From Spirosoma radiotolerans (GTDB lineage Bacteria > Bacteroidota > Bacteroidia > Cytophagales > Spirosomataceae): 64,000 nucleotides of DNA. The stretch's first letter is position 1. Each line of letters starts with the position of its first letter. A program made the translations under genes and the position numbers. Positions 62,966-64,000 of the stretch are shown here, in pieces. The notes under the pieces are model-generated. The model ran no database searches. It had not been told where the DNA came from and was given only the letters and a program-made list of their open reading frames with translations. The stretch lies in the NCBI RefSeq assembly GCF_000974425.1, contig NZ_CP010429.1, positions 5,503,501 through 5,567,500 on the forward strand, read 5' to 3'.

Positions 62966-64000
62966 ATGGAAACAATCGTAGCTAAACCCGAAACACTACA
63001 GGCCAACTGGTTCGCCTTTGGTCTATGTTCACTATCGTATTTGCTGGGTGGCACGGCCTCAACACTCATGGCTACGTTTCTACCGGTTGCCATCCCGGAG
63101 TTGCTGGGCCAATCGGCTTCTGCAACCCAGTTGGGCGATGTCGGGGCTTACATCAATGCGGCTTTTTTGTACGGCTGGATGGCGGGCGGGCTTTTGTTTG
63201 GCTTGATCGGTGATCGGCTAGGCCGGGCGCGGGCCGTAGCGTTCGTTACGTTCCTTTACGGCGCGGCCATGTTATGTACCGTTTTTGCGCCTAACTGGCC
63301 AGTGCTACTGTTCTGCCGATTTCTGACAGGTGCGGGTGTAGGTGGCGTGTTGTTGCTTACCACCGTTTATTTGTCGGAAATCTGGCCCGAGAAAAGTCGG
63401 GCGGTGGTACTGGGCATTCTGGCCGTCATGTTTCCGGTAGGTATTGTGGCGACAGGCGGGTTGAATGCCGGACTGGTTCCATGGCGGCAGGCCTTTTGGC
63501 TGGGTCTGATTCCCGTTCTGGTCGCCCTTCTGATGCTCGTTCGCTTACCTGAATCAGCCCACTGGGCACGTCTGCGCCAGCAACCGAACCCTGAAAAAAG
63601 CTGGACACGGACCGACCGGACCAATCTGCTAACGGGCGTCCTGGTTTTTGGAGCGGTGCTGATCGGGCTGTGGGGTACGTTCTCCTGGATTCCGACCTGG
63701 GTACAATCGCTCCTGCCAGCGGGCCAGACGGGTGGGCGGGAACGGGGGCTGACCATGATGCTGCTCGGTATGGGGGGCATTGTCGGTGGTCTGCTGTCGG
63801 GCGCGCTGATTGGGCGGCTCGGTTCACGAACAACGCTGCTGTTAACCTTCGCCGGATGCGCAGGCGGTTGTGCGCTGCTGTTTCTATCGAACCGTCAGTT
63901 TTCGCCGGTTATTTATGCCGAAACCGCCTTCGTCGCCTTGTTTTTTGGCATCAGCCAGGGCGCTTTGTCGAGTATTATCCCCGCTTTATTCTCGGTTCGG
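62966..64000 (+). CDS. MFS transporter (partial, cut by window end)
   Basis: The frame runs open from ATG at 62966 to the last base, 345 residues so far. Repeated membrane spans and the MFS signature between spans 2 and 3 (GLIGDRLGRARA) are visible, as is a span-4/5 region GRFLTGAGVGGVLLL-like (read as CRFLTGAGVGGVLLLTTVYL). A central cytoplasmic loop (RLRQQPNPEKSWTRTDRTN) separates the two halves. It follows the TonB receptor on the same strand by 68 bases and probably moves the same ligand across the inner membrane. The likely full length of about 400 residues cannot be checked. Confidence 0.9.
   Translation, partial: METIVAKPETLQANWFAFGLCSLSYLLGGTASTLMATFLPVAIPELLGQSASATQLGDVGAYINAAFLYGWMAGGLLFGLIGDRLGRARAVAFVTFLYGAAMLCTVFAPNWPVLLFCRFLTGAGVGGVLLLTTVYLSEIWPEKSRAVVLGILAVMFPVGIVATGGLNAGLVPWRQAFWLGLIPVLVALLMLVRLPESAHWARLRQQPNPEKSWTRTDRTNLLTGVLVFGAVLIGLWGTFSWIPTWVQSLLPAGQTGGRERGLTMMLLGMGGIVGGLLSGALIGRLGSRTTLLLTFAGCAGGCALLFLSNRQFSPVIYAETAFVALFFGISQGALSSIIPALFSVR

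Overview
The window reads as chromosomal DNA of a Bacteroidota bacterium, most likely a Spirosoma-like member of the Cytophagales. The taxon is inferred. The sequence supports it with type IX secretion (T9SS) C-terminal sorting tails on three proteins, a TonB-dependent receptor with a carboxypeptidase-like plug extension, DUF1080 proteins next to a c-type-cytochrome dehydrogenase, and TAnnTTTG promoter boxes. No tRNA, rRNA, CRISPR array, phage gene or transposase gene was recognised.

Region 1 (1-14.7 kb) is ordinary chromosome: a secreted EEP-family hydrolase, an M20 amidohydrolase, NADP isocitrate dehydrogenase, a Dabb protein, a large T9SS-sorted M4 metalloprotease, a histidine phosphatase lipoprotein, and a DUF1080/cytochrome cluster for sugar-derivative oxidation and cleavage. 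Most junctions carry long, near-perfect palindromes.

Region 2 (14.7-33 kb) is an exopolysaccharide locus. It has a Wzc-like tyrosine autokinase, an initiating sugar-phosphate transferase, a Wzx-like flippase, a Wzy-like polymerase candidate, GT9, GT4, GT2 and WcaI-type glycosyltransferases, two acyltransferases, a GMC oxidoreductase and an aldo/keto reductase. Its gene-free spacers exceed 1 kb and are very AT-rich. They hold conserved non-coding elements and candidate small ORFs.

Region 3 (33.2-45.1 kb) is a two-gene NRPS-PKS line placed directly behind the polysaccharide genes: A-PCP-KS-AT-ACP-aminotransferase, then C-A(methyltransferase)-PCP-TE. Active-site residues are intact. Malonyl specificity of the AT and glycine specificity of the second A domain can be read. 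The logical product is an amino acid extended by malonate, aminated at the beta-keto position, joined to sarcosine and released by the thioesterase. This is the strongest candidate for an undescribed system in the window.

Region 4 (46.4-52.1 kb) holds a tandem pair of secreted beta-helix (pectate-lyase-like) proteins. Their first 1.8 kb are almost identical, with only silent changes seen. That tract is strikingly GC-rich and flips from C-rich to G-rich along the gene, while the flanks are about 30% GC.

Region 5 (53.2-64 kb) returns to ordinary chromosome: an atypical receiver protein with Glu in place of the phospho-Asp, a TlpA thioredoxin and cysteine synthase pair, a Tat-exported Gfo/Idh/MocA oxidoreductase, a carboxymuconolactone-decarboxylase-like protein, a TonB-dependent receptor, and an MFS transporter cut by the window end. 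All calls are by eye, without database searches.
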